The notes: a model not told the origin generated them from the letters alone. A DNA stretch of 56,868 bases from Candidatus Gastranaerophilales bacterium (GCA_944322945.1 CALUQN010000013.1:1-56868); one strand, 5' to 3'; positions 25,507 to 34,245 are shown, numbered from the stretch's first letter. Numbers and translations: made by a program.

Positions 25507-26080
25507 CGAACAGGAAATTAAAGACTGGCTGAGAGAACACTTGAACGATGAACGCTACAGCCACTCACTCGGAACAGCACAATGCGCTCGGGAACTTGCA
25601 CACAATTATAACTTAGATGGAGAAAAAGCATACATAGCAGGACTTTTGCACGATTGCGCAAAATGTTTCAGCACAGATAAACTGCTTGAAATCATTCACG
25701 ACAATCTTCAGGTTGAAGAAGCTGAAATGCTTAATTACAAAACACTGCACGCGCCGGTGAGCGCATATTATGCGCAAAAAGTTTTCGGGGTAACTGATAA
25801 TGAGATTTTATCAGCAATAAGATGGCATACCCTCGGACAAATTGAAATGACAGATTTTGAAAAAATTATATTTCTTGCGGACAAAATTGAACCAAACACA
25901 AGAGATAAATCCTACCGTGAAGAAATTCTTAATATTTTAAAAGAAGAGAACGGCTTAAACAAGGCGCTGCTCAAATGTTACAAAGAAACATTAAAAAGCC
26001 TTGTAAAACGTGATTTAAAAATCTGTCTGCTAACGGTGGAAATCTACAACAAACTGGAAGATTTATGCAAGACTGTATAA
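25487..26080 (+). CDS. yqeK: HD-domain phosphohydrolase YqeK (Ap4A hydrolase family)
   Basis: YqeK-type HD proteins symmetrically hydrolyse diadenosine tetraphosphate. The 197 residues contain the early His in YSHSLGTA, the HD pair in GLLHDCAK and later metal-site residues in HAPVSAYYA and FLADKIEPNTR. Overlap with nadD by 20 nt indicates translational coupling. The ribosome-silencing factor gene (rsfS) that often follows is not here. Confidence 0.92.
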   Translation: MVYTKINEQEIKDWLREHLNDERYSHSLGTAQCARELAHNYNLDGEKAYIAGLLHDCAKCFSTDKLLEIIHDNLQVEEAEMLNYKTLHAPVSAYYAQKVFGVTDNEILSAIRWHTLGQIEMTDFEKIIFLADKIEPNTRDKSYREEILNILKEENGLNKALLKCYKETLKSLVKRDLKICLLTVEIYNKLEDLCKTV

Positions 26081-26124
26081 AAATGTTACAAAATAACTCA
26101 ATACAGACAGATGAGGCATGTTCA

Positions 26125-26133
26125 TGCTAAAAT
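26125..26133 (+). promoter_or_regulatory. Extended -10 promoter
   Basis: TGCTAAAAT at 26125-26133 precedes the GAGGAG binding site (26146-26151) and the ATG at 26158. It could give the next gene its own short leader separate from nadD-yqeK. Confidence 0.45.
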
Positions 26134-26157
26134 TTGTTTAAAGATGAGGAGTGTTTA

Positions 26158-28854
26158 ATGAGAATACTTGAAGTTAAAAATAATCTTGTAAAAATCAGTT
26201 TTAACGCGGATGAACACCTGGTTCTGTCCGGGTTTGTAATTATTGAAGATGAAAACATGCCCTATGTAGCACAGGTTGTTAATCTGAAAGCTGATGATAC
26301 AGGCAACTACGCTATTGTAAAACTTCTTTTCACATTCAATTCTGACGGTATTGTCTCAAACTACGACGGTTCAATACCGTCATTAGATGCAATTGTAACA
26401 CTTCTTCCGTCTGAGGAGCTCCTTGACATTCTGCCGGTTAACAACCCGCTTAAACTTGGGGTGCTTGCTCAGCAGGCTTTTATACTGAATCTTGACCAAA
26501 CACTTCTTAAAAAAGATTTGATTATCTGCTCAGACAAAAACGACAACACCAGTATTCTTGTAAACAATATCATTAAACAACTCCAAAGAAATAACCAAAA
26601 AATCATTGTCTGCGATACAGATGATTCAATTGAACACGAAGATAAATTCATCTTTACGGAAGATTTTAAACTTCCGCTGAATTATGACACTATTAACTAT
26701 ATATGGGAAAACGATCTGACAGATGTGGATGCAACAAGCAAAGCAGTTATTCAGGATATATTCCTTGAAGTTCAGGAATACGCAAAAACGGCTCCGCATA
26801 AATTTATTCCGTTTGACACATTTATTGATGTTGTTAATTCACAATATGAAGAAACAAATATCACTGAACTTGTGCTCTTGAAAAACAAATTACTAAAATA
26901 TGCGGAAAACAATGTTTTTGCAAATCATCACACAGAATTTGAATCTCTGACTGAATTTCTACAAAAAAACATTTCAACAGTAATAGATTTGTCACCGGCT
27001 ATCAATTCAAAACTTCAAAAACAGGTAATAGAATACATTTATGAAGTTATGCACTCGCTCAGAGAAACTATCATTGCAATAACTCCGGTTAACAATGCAA
27101 ATTCTGACAAAAAATTGCTAAAACTGTTCTATGCACCCGGTAATGTTTTTACAACAGTGGTTTGCAGCCACGAATACAAGCACATTACAGAATTGAAACA
27201 AATTGCGCGAAATATGATTTTATTCCAGCCAATGACCGTTCAACACGACTTTGCCGGCTACAACACGTATTTGAATAAGCTAAACCCTGATGAATTTATT
27301 GTCTACGGTGAACTTACCCAGAATATTCCGCTGATAGTACAATCAATGCAGCTTGAAGCACTTGATACGCTTGAGCGCAAATTGGCGGAAGAAAAAAGAT
27401 TAGCAGAAGAAAAACAAAAAGAATTTGAACAGGCTCAAGCCGAACTAAAAGCAGCATCTAAGCCTATTATGACACCGTTTGATGACAATCCGTTCCAAGA
27501 ACATAACTTAACGGAAGAAGAACAACCGTCTGATACTTCTACAGAATTTTCAGATTTTACAGAAACCGAAGAAGCCGCAAATGAAGAACTGCCAGAACCG
27601 GCGGAAGAGCCGCTCCAAATAGTTGAAACCGACGGCGAAATAAATGAAGAAATTTCTGAAGAGCCTATCGAAAAATCAAACGAATTTATTGATTTTAACG
27701 AACCATACCAAAATATAGTTGTAGAAGAAGAAGAACAGCCTGACGGCACTGAATTGCAAGAAGAAGTTCTTCCGCCGGATGCAGAAATGCCTGCCGAACC
27801 TGTCACTGATGAATTACAGCAGGAAGAAATAACTATAGAAGAGCCATTGCCGGAAAATCCTTACCAAAATATTTTTGACGAGCAAAATCCGTTTCCAGAT
27901 GAAGTGCAGCCTGCTAAAAATGACGAACCGGTGATTGAACCAATCACTGATAATGCGGCACGAGATGTCGATCAATACATAATCTATAATGACAAAAAGG
28001 ATGAAATTCCGTCTATTGATGAAGTTATAGCAAGAGAAGAACAGGAAAAACTTTTGCACACAGAAGAAGAATACCCGGCAGAAGTAAATAACGATGACCG
28101 TAATGCGCAGCAAACAGATATTCAAGTTAATGATGAGGCTTTCACTGAAGAAGATAGCTCAGCCGTTATAATTGAAGGCTTACCCCAGGAAGAATCGGAA
28201 GCTGAAAATTTTGAGAAATTACCAAACATCACAGAGGAGGAAGAACTTCCGCCGCAGCATATCATTAGCGAAGAAATTTCGATTGAAGATGAGCCGCAAG
28301 AATTCACGACTATAGAAGAATTTCCGCATCAGGAAAACAAATACGTAGGACTGGATGAAATTGAGCCAAGTGCACCAATTCAAACGGAAGATGCCCTTAC
28401 AGAAGATGATTTAAACTTTATTGACGAATTAAATCTTGATACACCACAAGAACAACAGCAAGAAGATAACAACGAACAGCATCAATTAGCTTCAATGGAT
28501 GAACTTGATGAGATAACAAACGACAGTCAGCCGCAAAATCAAAGTCAAGCACCAATACAATCTGCAAACAGACAAGAAGCCCCCCAAAAAACACATGAGG
28601 AAGAAGAAAATTTGAACTTTGATGAGCCGCAAATCGTTCCGATTTATCCGGCTGATGACAACGAAAATATTGACATAGTTGAAGGCAGTACCGAAACTTT
28701 TGAACAGGGAGACAAAGTTTCGCATCCAAAATACGGCATTGGTATTGTTGAAAAAATGATTAAATACGGAAACAAAACACTCTGCTCAATAAATTTTGAA
28801 AATGTCGGCAGACGACTTTTGGATCCGGCAATATCAGAGATTTCAAAAGCTTGA
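26158..28854 (+). CDS. Degenerate HerA-like protein with acidic linker and CarD/PcrA-tail-like domain
   Basis: This 898-residue protein joins three parts. Residues 1-410 resemble the barrel and ATPase region of HerA/VirB4-type ATPases, but the Walker A position (IICSDKNDNTSILVNNI) lacks GK(S/T), so ATP hydrolysis is doubtful. Residues about 410-845 start with a coiled coil (LERKLAEEKRLAEEKQKEFE) and continue as a long Glu/Pro-rich disordered linker. The last ~50 residues (GDKVSHPKYGIGIVEKM, then INFENVGRRLLDP) match the Tudor-like fold of CarD and of the PcrA/UvrD C-terminus, which bind RNA polymerase. I chose the ATG at 26158 for its GAGGAG site. A tether between RNA polymerase and another factor is inferred. 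Confidence 0.7.
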   Translation: MRILEVKNNLVKISFNADEHLVLSGFVIIEDENMPYVAQVVNLKADDTGNYAIVKLLFTFNSDGIVSNYDGSIPSLDAIVTLLPSEELLDILPVNNPLKLGVLAQQAFILNLDQTLLKKDLIICSDKNDNTSILVNNIIKQLQRNNQKIIVCDTDDSIEHEDKFIFTEDFKLPLNYDTINYIWENDLTDVDATSKAVIQDIFLEVQEYAKTAPHKFIPFDTFIDVVNSQYEETNITELVLLKNKLLKYAENNVFANHHTEFESLTEFLQKNISTVIDLSPAINSKLQKQVIEYIYEVMHSLRETIIAITPVNNANSDKKLLKLFYAPGNVFTTVVCSHEYKHITELKQIARNMILFQPMTVQHDFAGYNTYLNKLNPDEFIVYGELTQNIPLIVQSMQLEALDTLERKLAEEKRLAEEKQKEFEQAQAELKAASKPIMTPFDDNPFQEHNLTEEEQPSDTSTEFSDFTETEEAANEELPEPAEEPLQIVETDGEINEEISEEPIEKSNEFIDFNEPYQNIVVEEEEQPDGTELQEEVLPPDAEMPAEPVTDELQQEEITIEEPLPENPYQNIFDEQNPFPDEVQPAKNDEPVIEPITDNAARDVDQYIIYNDKKDEIPSIDEVIAREEQEKLLHTEEEYPAEVNNDDRNAQQTDIQVNDEAFTEEDSSAVIIEGLPQEESEAENFEKLPNITEEEELPPQHIISEEISIEDEPQEFTTIEEFPHQENKYVGLDEIEPSAPIQTEDALTEDDLNFIDELNLDTPQEQQQEDNNEQHQLASMDELDEITNDSQPQNQSQAPIQSANRQEAPQKTHEEEENLNFDEPQIVPIYPADDNENIDIVEGSTETFEQGDKVSHPKYGIGIVEKMIKYGNKTLCSINFENVGRRLLDPAISEISKA

Positions 28855-28901
28855 GGCGACACTGAGAACAGATAAAAAATAAATTCAGAGACAAGGGGCT
28901 T

Positions 28902-28931
28902 GGGACTTTTGTAGCAAATTCCGCTAAAACT
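28902..28931 (+). repeat. Dispersed intergenic repeat, copy A
   Basis: GGGACTT-n5-GCAAATTCC-type sequence shared with copies at 47686 and 56631. It is followed by a TCATTCTGA module. Here the flanking GGGGCTT (28895-28901) can also pair with AAGCCCC (28937-28943), competing with the terminator hairpin at 28935-28960. Confidence 0.6.
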
Positions 28932-28934
28932 ACC

Positions 28935-28960
28935 AAAAGCCCCTCATTCTGAGGGCTTTT
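28935..28960. terminator. Bidirectional terminator
   Basis: AAAAGCCC pairs with GGGCTTTT around a 10-nt loop, symmetric on both strands. It separates the plus-strand 26158 gene from the converging def-fmt-aroH unit. Confidence 0.75.
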
Positions 28961-28992
28961 ACCAGGAGGAACTTATTTATTTGAAATTTACC

Positions 28993-29352
28993 CTACCTAA
29001 GTTCCCTGAGGGAAGCTGCACCTTTCAAATAAACAAACACCGGTTCAAAAGTTTCGTCACAGTTGAGGACAATCAAAACACGCAGACATTTTTCAAGTGC
29101 ACCAGGGACATTGAGTTCATGAAAACACATCATAGCTACTTTATCCCATCCATCGAGTTCAAGACGTGCGAATTTTGCAGGAAACGCGGCATTCAAATCC
29201 TCTGTCAATGTAAATATCACATGAGAAATATCAGAAGCATTAATATTATTTTGCAAAATCATAGCGTTTAAAAGTTCAATCACAGCGCTTCTGATTTCAG
29301 TATCCGAATTACAATCAACAGTAATAGCACCTCTTATACCTTTTGTCACCAT
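28993..29352 (-). CDS. aroH: Chorismate mutase, AroH type
   Basis: AroH converts chorismate to prephenate. The 119 residues fit the monofunctional trimeric family, with RGAITVDCNSD at the N-terminus (active-site Arg), VIFTLTEDLNAAFPAKFAR, the ELNVPGALEKCLRVLI segment with another active-site Arg, and VYLKGAASLR at the end. It is the last gene of def-fmt-aroH, 11 nt after fmt, with an AAGGAAT binding site. Confidence 0.92.
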   Translation of the reverse strand: MVTKGIRGAITVDCNSDTEIRSAVIELLNAMILQNNINASDISHVIFTLTEDLNAAFPAKFARLELDGWDKVAMMCFHELNVPGALEKCLRVLIVLNCDETFEPVFVYLKGAASLRELR

Positions 29353-29363
29353 ATTTATTCCTT

Positions 29364-30290
29364 TTATTTTTTTAATCCGTTATACCAGTCGCGTGCGGAC
29401 ATTTCGCCTTTGCCTTCGGGTTTTACCCTGACAAGAAGAAGATTACAATCACCGCAGGCGACCTCTATACCATTTTTTGACACACTGCAAAACTCCCCGC
29501 AAGCACCACGTTTCTCCGGTGAGTTGACTACTTTTGTTTCCATAACTTTTATAATTTTACCGTCGTGAAGAAAATACGCACACGGGAATTTATAAATTCC
29601 GCGGACAAGGTTATGGATATCTTCAGCAGACTTATTCCAATCAATCAAAGTTTCATCTTTCGTAAGTTTGTTTGCCATACAAACACCGTCTTCAGATTGT
29701 TTTACAGGGGTAAGACTCCCGGCAACAAGGCCCAAGAGAGTATCTTCAATAAGTTTCGGCGACTCATCGCTTATTTTTTCAAACAAATCAACGCACGTCA
29801 TATCATCAGGAATATCAATAACCTTCTGCAGACAAACATCCCCGCAGTCAAGCCCGAGTTCAGTAATCATTGTACAAATACCGGTCTGTTTATCACCGTT
29901 TATTATTGCACGTTGAATAGGGTTTGCACCGCGGTATTTAGGTAAAAGTGAAGCGTGAAGATTAATCGTTTCAAACTTTGGAATATCAAGAACCTCTTGC
30001 GACAAAATCTGCCCGAATGCAAAAGTAACAAAAAAGTCCGGCTCAAGTTTTTTCAACTCGTCCTGGATGTCTGGCTCTTTCCTTATTGATTTTGGTTGAA
30101 AAACAGGAAGTGCTTTTTCAAGCGCAAATTCTTTAAGCGGAGACATTGAAATTTTATGACCTCTTCCTGCCGGCTTGTCAGGCTGGGTAACAACGGCAAG
30201 CACGTCAACTTTATCAGAATTATACAGATACTCCAGAGACTTCAAAGCAATTACAGGAGTACCGAAAAAAACTATTTTAATTTTTTTCAT
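29364..30290 (-). CDS. fmt: Methionyl-tRNA formyltransferase
   Basis: Fmt formylates initiator Met-tRNA. The 308 residues show the formyl-THF transferase signature NLHASLLPKYRGANPIQRAI with catalytic Asn and His, and the Asp in GLDCGDV. The C-terminal OB-like tRNA-binding domain starts near residue 210. The gene overlaps def by 14 nt, the usual def-fmt pairing. Confidence 0.96.
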   Translation of the reverse strand: MKKIKIVFFGTPVIALKSLEYLYNSDKVDVLAVVTQPDKPAGRGHKISMSPLKEFALEKALPVFQPKSIRKEPDIQDELKKLEPDFFVTFAFGQILSQEVLDIPKFETINLHASLLPKYRGANPIQRAIINGDKQTGICTMITELGLDCGDVCLQKVIDIPDDMTCVDLFEKISDESPKLIEDTLLGLVAGSLTPVKQSEDGVCMANKLTKDETLIDWNKSAEDIHNLVRGIYKFPCAYFLHDGKIIKVMETKVVNSPEKRGACGEFCSVSKNGIEVACGDCNLLLVRVKPEGKGEMSARDWYNGLKK

Positions 30291-30846
30291 CTTCTAACAT
30301 TTTCTCCAATTCAGGTTCATCAAGAAGTTTATCCGGCTCAATCGGAGGCAGATCATATTTTTTCAAAATTTCATCAGCCTCAAAACGATTTGTACAATGG
30401 TCAATAAAAAGTATGCCGTCAAGATGATCATTTTCGTGTTGAATTGCATTTGCCATCAACTCACCGTCCTTAGCTTCAAGCACGAATGACTTGCCTTTTA
30501 TATCAAGCGCCTTTACCATAATATTTTTATAACGGCGCACGCTTGTATAAGCTTCAGGAAAACTTAAACAGCCTTCCTGTCTAATCATAGCTCCTGACTT
30601 TTTGATAATTTTAGGGTTGATAAAAACAACAGGGTTGTATGGCTCGTCGTTCTTAGAAACATCAATTACAAATACACGGAGATTGACCCCGATTTGCGGA
30701 GCAGCAAGTCCTACGCCGTTATTTGTATACATTGTATCCAGCAAATCCTGTACAAGCTCCTGAATTTTTTTAGAAACTTTATGAACTTCTTTTGAGGGCT
30801 CACGCAAACTTTTTTCACCATATTTTAAAACTTTTCTTACAGCCAT
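30277..30846 (-). CDS. def: Peptide deformylase
   Basis: Def removes the formyl group from nascent proteins. The 189 residues include motif 1 GVGLAAPQIG, motif 2 EGCLSFP (metal Cys) and motif 3 QHENDHLDG (two metal His and catalytic Glu). I chose the ATG at 30846, with GAGAGGT before it; the start at 30876 would overlap the -10 hexamer. The gene leads the def-fmt-aroH operon. Confidence 0.95.
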   Translation of the reverse strand: MAVRKVLKYGEKSLREPSKEVHKVSKKIQELVQDLLDTMYTNNGVGLAAPQIGVNLRVFVIDVSKNDEPYNPVVFINPKIIKKSGAMIRQEGCLSFPEAYTSVRRYKNIMVKALDIKGKSFVLEAKDGELMANAIQHENDHLDGILFIDHCTNRFEADEILKKYDLPPIEPDKLLDEPELEKMLEDEKN

Positions 30847-30867
30847 AATATACCTCTCATGGTCTAT

Positions 30868-30897
30868 ATTATACAATAAATCAAATCGCTATTGCAA
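30868..30897 (-). promoter_or_regulatory. Promoter of def-fmt-aroH
   Basis: On the minus strand TTGCAA (30897-30892) and TATAAT (30873-30868) are separated by 18 nt. The same palindromic hexamer also fits as the -35 of the divergent small gene. Confidence 0.6.
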
Positions 30898-30920
30898 ATC
30901 AGCACAAACACATGTAAAAT
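30892..30920 (+). promoter_or_regulatory. Divergent promoter of the 56-aa gene
   Basis: TTGCAA (30892-30897) and TAAAAT (30915-30920) are separated by 17 nt. A start near 30927 would place the AGGAGGTG binding site within a leader of about 10 nt. Confidence 0.55.
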
Positions 30921-30936
30921 ACATTAGGAGGTGCAA

Positions 30937-31107
30937 GTGAAACTGAATTATAACTATAATTTTTTCAACACGCAAAGACCTTATGACACGGGTGCAAAAG
31001 CATTCTGCACAATCCAAAGCCCAATAATTGGGACTGAAAATATTTTACCACAATTTACGCCTGACAAAACTATAATCTACACAAAAACAATGGCTAAATT
31101 ACATTAA
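30937..31107 (+). CDS. Small protein of 56 residues, unknown function
   Basis: A GTG start follows a near-perfect AGGAGGTG ribosome binding site and a TTGCAA-17-TAAAAT promoter, so expression is likely despite the short length. The product begins MKLNYNYNFFNTQRPYDTG and ends TMAKLH. It is rich in Asn, Thr and Tyr, contains one Cys and has no membrane segment. Its last 14 nt overlap the 3' end of the converging queE. No family is recognised. Confidence 0.65.
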   Translation: MKLNYNYNFFNTQRPYDTGAKAFCTIQSPIIGTENILPQFTPDKTIIYTKTMAKLH

Positions 31108-31780
31108 TAAATTTATGCACCTGCGGGATTAGGCGAACCTTTATATGTCGGTCCAAAAACTTATCCAAAATTTGAGTGCAGAATTCAGGTGAAACAGACA
31201 TAACGTTTTTCTTCATCATTGGCTGTAAAATCAAATCCAAATCATATTTTCTAGCAAGCAGACAACACCCATCAATTTCATCATCAGTAATTGTCTCATC
31301 AAAAACAATCTTTGCAAAACATTCTTTACCTATAGCGTGCTCGAAAAATTTGTCATGCAGCACATAGGAATTCTTTATGCCGGTTGAGCTTTCAAGCTTT
31401 ATATCGGCAGAAATAATATCGACGTAAGGTTTAATTTTATCAAACTCTTTGTACAAAGTAGCATTAGTTTCGAGATAAATTTTGCGTCCGCGCATCATCG
31501 GGAGAAATTCCGCAAGGAAATCAGCCGACAAAAGCGGCTCGCCGCCTGTCAGCGAAACTGACGCTATAGTATCAAGATTAAACGCCTTTACCTTTTCAAA
31601 AAGTTCAGACGGCGTATATTCAACATAATCGGATTTTGAGGAAAATTCAGTATCACAATATCTGCAATTCAAATTGCAATCACAAAATCTGATAAAAAGC
31701 TGCTTTACACCGACATAAGGTCCTTCACCTTGTATAGATGCAAATATCTCTTTAATTTTTGCTTTTATCTGATTAGCCAT
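31094..31780 (-). CDS. queE: 7-carboxy-7-deazaguanine synthase
   Basis: This radical SAM enzyme of the queuosine/7-deazaguanine pathway has 228 residues. The cluster-binding cysteines (C-x3-C-x2-C) lie in CNLNCRYCDTEF, preceded by SIQGEGPYVGV, a QueE hallmark, and followed by the SLTGGEPLL SAM-binding segment. It overlaps the dnaJ-like gene by 8 nt. QueC, QueD and QueF are not in the window, so the rest of the pathway lies elsewhere. Confidence 0.93.
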   Translation of the reverse strand: MANQIKAKIKEIFASIQGEGPYVGVKQLFIRFCDCNLNCRYCDTEFSSKSDYVEYTPSELFEKVKAFNLDTIASVSLTGGEPLLSADFLAEFLPMMRGRKIYLETNATLYKEFDKIKPYVDIISADIKLESSTGIKNSYVLHDKFFEHAIGKECFAKIVFDETITDDEIDGCCLLARKYDLDLILQPMMKKNVMSVSPEFCTQILDKFLDRHIKVRLIPQVHKFINVI

Positions 31781-32945
31781 GTTTAAATTTCTCTCTGATA
31801 TCCGCTGAACAAGCTTTTTTTAATTTTTCATACAGCTTGATTTCATCATTACTCAAACTGTCCGGAATTTCAATAGTAACAGTCACAATGATATCGCCTT
31901 TTTTACCGTTTTTATCAAGCCCCTGCCCTGCCAGTCTGAATTTTTGACCGGAATGTGTACCCGGCGGAACCTTAAATTTCAAATTACCGTCAAATGCAGG
32001 AATTTCAACAGCTGCACCCAAAACAGCCTCAAACGGTGTAATCGGAACATTACACAATATATCAGCACCTTCATATTTCCAGAGAGAATCCTGTATAACT
32101 GATATTTTCAGATATAAATCACCGTTTTTTCCGCCATACAGCCCCGGATTACCTTCATTTGCAACTCGCAGCTTTGCACCGTTTTTTATATTCGGCGGAA
32201 TTTTTACCGTAATCTTTTTGTGCTCTGAAATTTCACCGGTACCGTCACACTCGGCGCACTTTGTACCGTTGATAAATTTTCTGCCGCGGCAGCGCGGGCA
32301 CATATAACTATGCAGAACATTTATAGTTCTCGATGAACCTTTTATGCTTTCTGCAATCGTAATAGAAATATCAGTATTTATATCAGTACCGTTAACCGGC
32401 GTTTTCTTCTCGCCTTTTGGCTTTTGTGTGTTTTTAGAAAATTCATCAAATATATCAGAAAAAATATTCTTTGAAGTTTTTGTTTTCCCCTTTTTGTTTT
32501 CCGAAAACTCTCCGGACTTGGTTGAATTTTGCTTGGGCTCTTCTGATTTTGAAGCTTTTGGCGGAGGTTTTACTTCCTGCTCGGGCTTTTTTGGGGGCGG
32601 TGCTTCTTCTTTTGCAGAAGTGGATTTGGATGATTTATTCACTGTTCTGTCTTCAAACTTTGGTTCCTTTGACTTTTTATAACCGGCGTAAGCTGACGAA
32701 GTCTGTGATTTATATGACTTGAAAAATCCATACAGAGTATTGTACTTGCTGCGCTTTACATTATCAGAAAGTGTCTCGTAAGCTTCTGTTATAAGTTTAA
32801 ACTTAGCAACAGCCTCCTCACTGTTATTCACATCGGGATGATACTTCCTGGCAAGCTTCCTGTATGCGGACTTAATTTCCGCGACATCAGAATCCGGAGT
32901 AACACCCAATATTTCGTAATAATTTTTGCCATTATGTAACGCCAT
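31773..32945 (-). CDS. DnaJ-like co-chaperone with a half zinc finger
   Basis: The 390 residues comprise an N-terminal J domain (NYYEILGVTPDSD..., with HPD in RKYHPDVNN, residues 8-70), a long Lys/Ser/Pro/Glu-rich linker (about 75-200), and the two substrate-binding beta domains. The zinc region has only one pair of CxxC motifs (CPRCRG and CAECDG) instead of the four CxxCxGxG repeats of true DnaJ. It lies between DnaJ and the zinc-free CbpA type. The start has no ribosome binding site and follows TATTAT by 6 nt. Being upstream of queE is probably incidental. Confidence 0.88.
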   Translation of the reverse strand: MALHNGKNYYEILGVTPDSDVAEIKSAYRKLARKYHPDVNNSEEAVAKFKLITEAYETLSDNVKRSKYNTLYGFFKSYKSQTSSAYAGYKKSKEPKFEDRTVNKSSKSTSAKEEAPPPKKPEQEVKPPPKASKSEEPKQNSTKSGEFSENKKGKTKTSKNIFSDIFDEFSKNTQKPKGEKKTPVNGTDINTDISITIAESIKGSSRTINVLHSYMCPRCRGRKFINGTKCAECDGTGEISEHKKITVKIPPNIKNGAKLRVANEGNPGLYGGKNGDLYLKISVIQDSLWKYEGADILCNVPITPFEAVLGAAVEIPAFDGNLKFKVPPGTHSGQKFRLAGQGLDKNGKKGDIIVTVTIEIPDSLSNDEIKLYEKLKKACSADIREKFKHG

Positions 32946-32951
32946 ACACTT

Positions 32952-32957
32952 ATAATA
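32952..32957 (-). promoter_or_regulatory. -10 element of the dnaJ-like gene, probably leaderless
   Basis: The minus strand reads TATTAT at 32957-32952, exactly 6 nt before the ATG at 32945, with TTGAAA 16 nt further upstream. Confidence 0.55.
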
Positions 32958-32979
32958 ACTATTTTAAAGAAAATTTCAA

Positions 32980-34239
32980 CTATTTTACAGGCGCGCAAAT
33001 ATCTTTTCTGTACTTCATACCGGCAAAATTTATCCCGCTTAAATTTTCATACATAAGCTCACGCGCCAGTGAAAGTGTCGATGCGGTACGGGTAATCACA
33101 AAAGACTTTCCTTTTTGAGTTATATATTCAAAATACTCATTTCTTTTAACATTGATAAACGAAATTTCAGAATCGCAGTCAGCACAATCAAGGCCTTTTA
33201 TCACTTTTTCCTCCTGTCCTGCTGATGACACAAGGCATGAAACTCCTGATTTATTTTTAAGCCTGATAAAATCGTAATCGTCAGCAAAAGAACCTACAGC
33301 ACAAGCAATGAAAAGCTGCACGATATCTTCATCAATTAAATCTAAGATAAGCGCTGCATCGTGCTCCTGGAAAAACGTTTTTAATCCTGTAATACAATAC
33401 GAGCCGTCATCCCGCAAAACTGCATCAAGCCCCATAATACCGACATAAGGCGCCCCTGATTTTTCCAGTGAATTGACTATCCTTGATGCAACATCCTTCA
33501 TCAAACCTGCAACCAGCTCTGAAGAAATCTTATAATCCGGAGCAAAAGCACCGGTTCCGCTTGTAAAAATTCCGCCGTCACCGTCAGAAGCAAATTTGTA
33601 ATCTGCAACACACATAATAGGCAATACATTGTACCCGTCAGTAATTACGTAAAATGTAAAATCATGACCGTAAACATAATCCTCAAGAATAACTTTCTTT
33701 TCACCTCTGAAAAACAAATCGTCAATATAAGTCCTAGCCTCAGAAACATTAACGCAGGCAAATCTGTCAACAACTGCTTCGGAATTTTCATCGCACTTTA
33801 TAATCAAAGGCATATTTGCTGTTTTTATATAATCATAAGCAAGCTGCTGCTTGTCAAAAATTGCAAACTTAGGTGTTGTAATTCTCTGTTTGTAAAGAAA
33901 TTTTTTTGAAGCAGCTCTTGACACAAAAGCACTGGCACTCTGTTTTGACGGTGCAAAAATCATTTGTCCCGCACCATTGAACACACCTGCTATATCATTC
34001 TTAATCGCTATTTCAGAAACAACAACCGTCAAATCAATACCGTTTTCAACTGCAAATTCCAGAAGCAAATCAGGCTTATCTTCACGGATATCTGCAAGTT
34101 CAGCAATATCAGCAAATATAGCTTTGCCCGGTGCAGCATAAACTTTATCAACATTAGGGCAGCAGTTCAGCTTCTTTATAAGCGCATAAGCGCTTGCCGA
34201 TGACCCTACAACCAAAATTTTCTTATTTTTAACTTCCAT
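32980..34239 (-). CDS. Divergent PurD-like ATP-grasp protein
   Basis: The 419 residues align along their whole length with phosphoribosylamine-glycine ligase (PurD): the N-domain (ILVVGSSASAYALIKKL, VYAAPGKAI), the ATP-grasp core and a C-domain. Many hallmark residues are changed. GPE is replaced by SEI, the DGLAAGKGV loop by DENSEAVVD, and the EFNxRFGDPExQ metal/ATP motif by ITGLKTFFQEHDAAL. It may be a paralogue with another role, or a fast-evolving PurD. No purine genes are adjacent. The start follows TATAAT by 6 nt and has no ribosome binding site. Confidence 0.7.
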   Translation of the reverse strand: MEVKNKKILVVGSSASAYALIKKLNCCPNVDKVYAAPGKAIFADIAELADIREDKPDLLLEFAVENGIDLTVVVSEIAIKNDIAGVFNGAGQMIFAPSKQSASAFVSRAASKKFLYKQRITTPKFAIFDKQQLAYDYIKTANMPLIIKCDENSEAVVDRFACVNVSEARTYIDDLFFRGEKKVILEDYVYGHDFTFYVITDGYNVLPIMCVADYKFASDGDGGIFTSGTGAFAPDYKISSELVAGLMKDVASRIVNSLEKSGAPYVGIMGLDAVLRDDGSYCITGLKTFFQEHDAALILDLIDEDIVQLFIACAVGSFADDYDFIRLKNKSGVSCLVSSAGQEEKVIKGLDCADCDSEISFINVKRNEYFEYITQKGKSFVITRTASTLSLARELMYENLSGINFAGMKYRKDICAPVK

Positions 34240-34245
34240 AAGAAA

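Noticed and set aside
28981-29271. Plus-strand ORF antisense to aroH, near an AGGAGG
   Set aside because: The AGGAGG is 11 nt from a TTG, and the frame is the antisense of a clear chorismate mutase. The sequence shows no family features.
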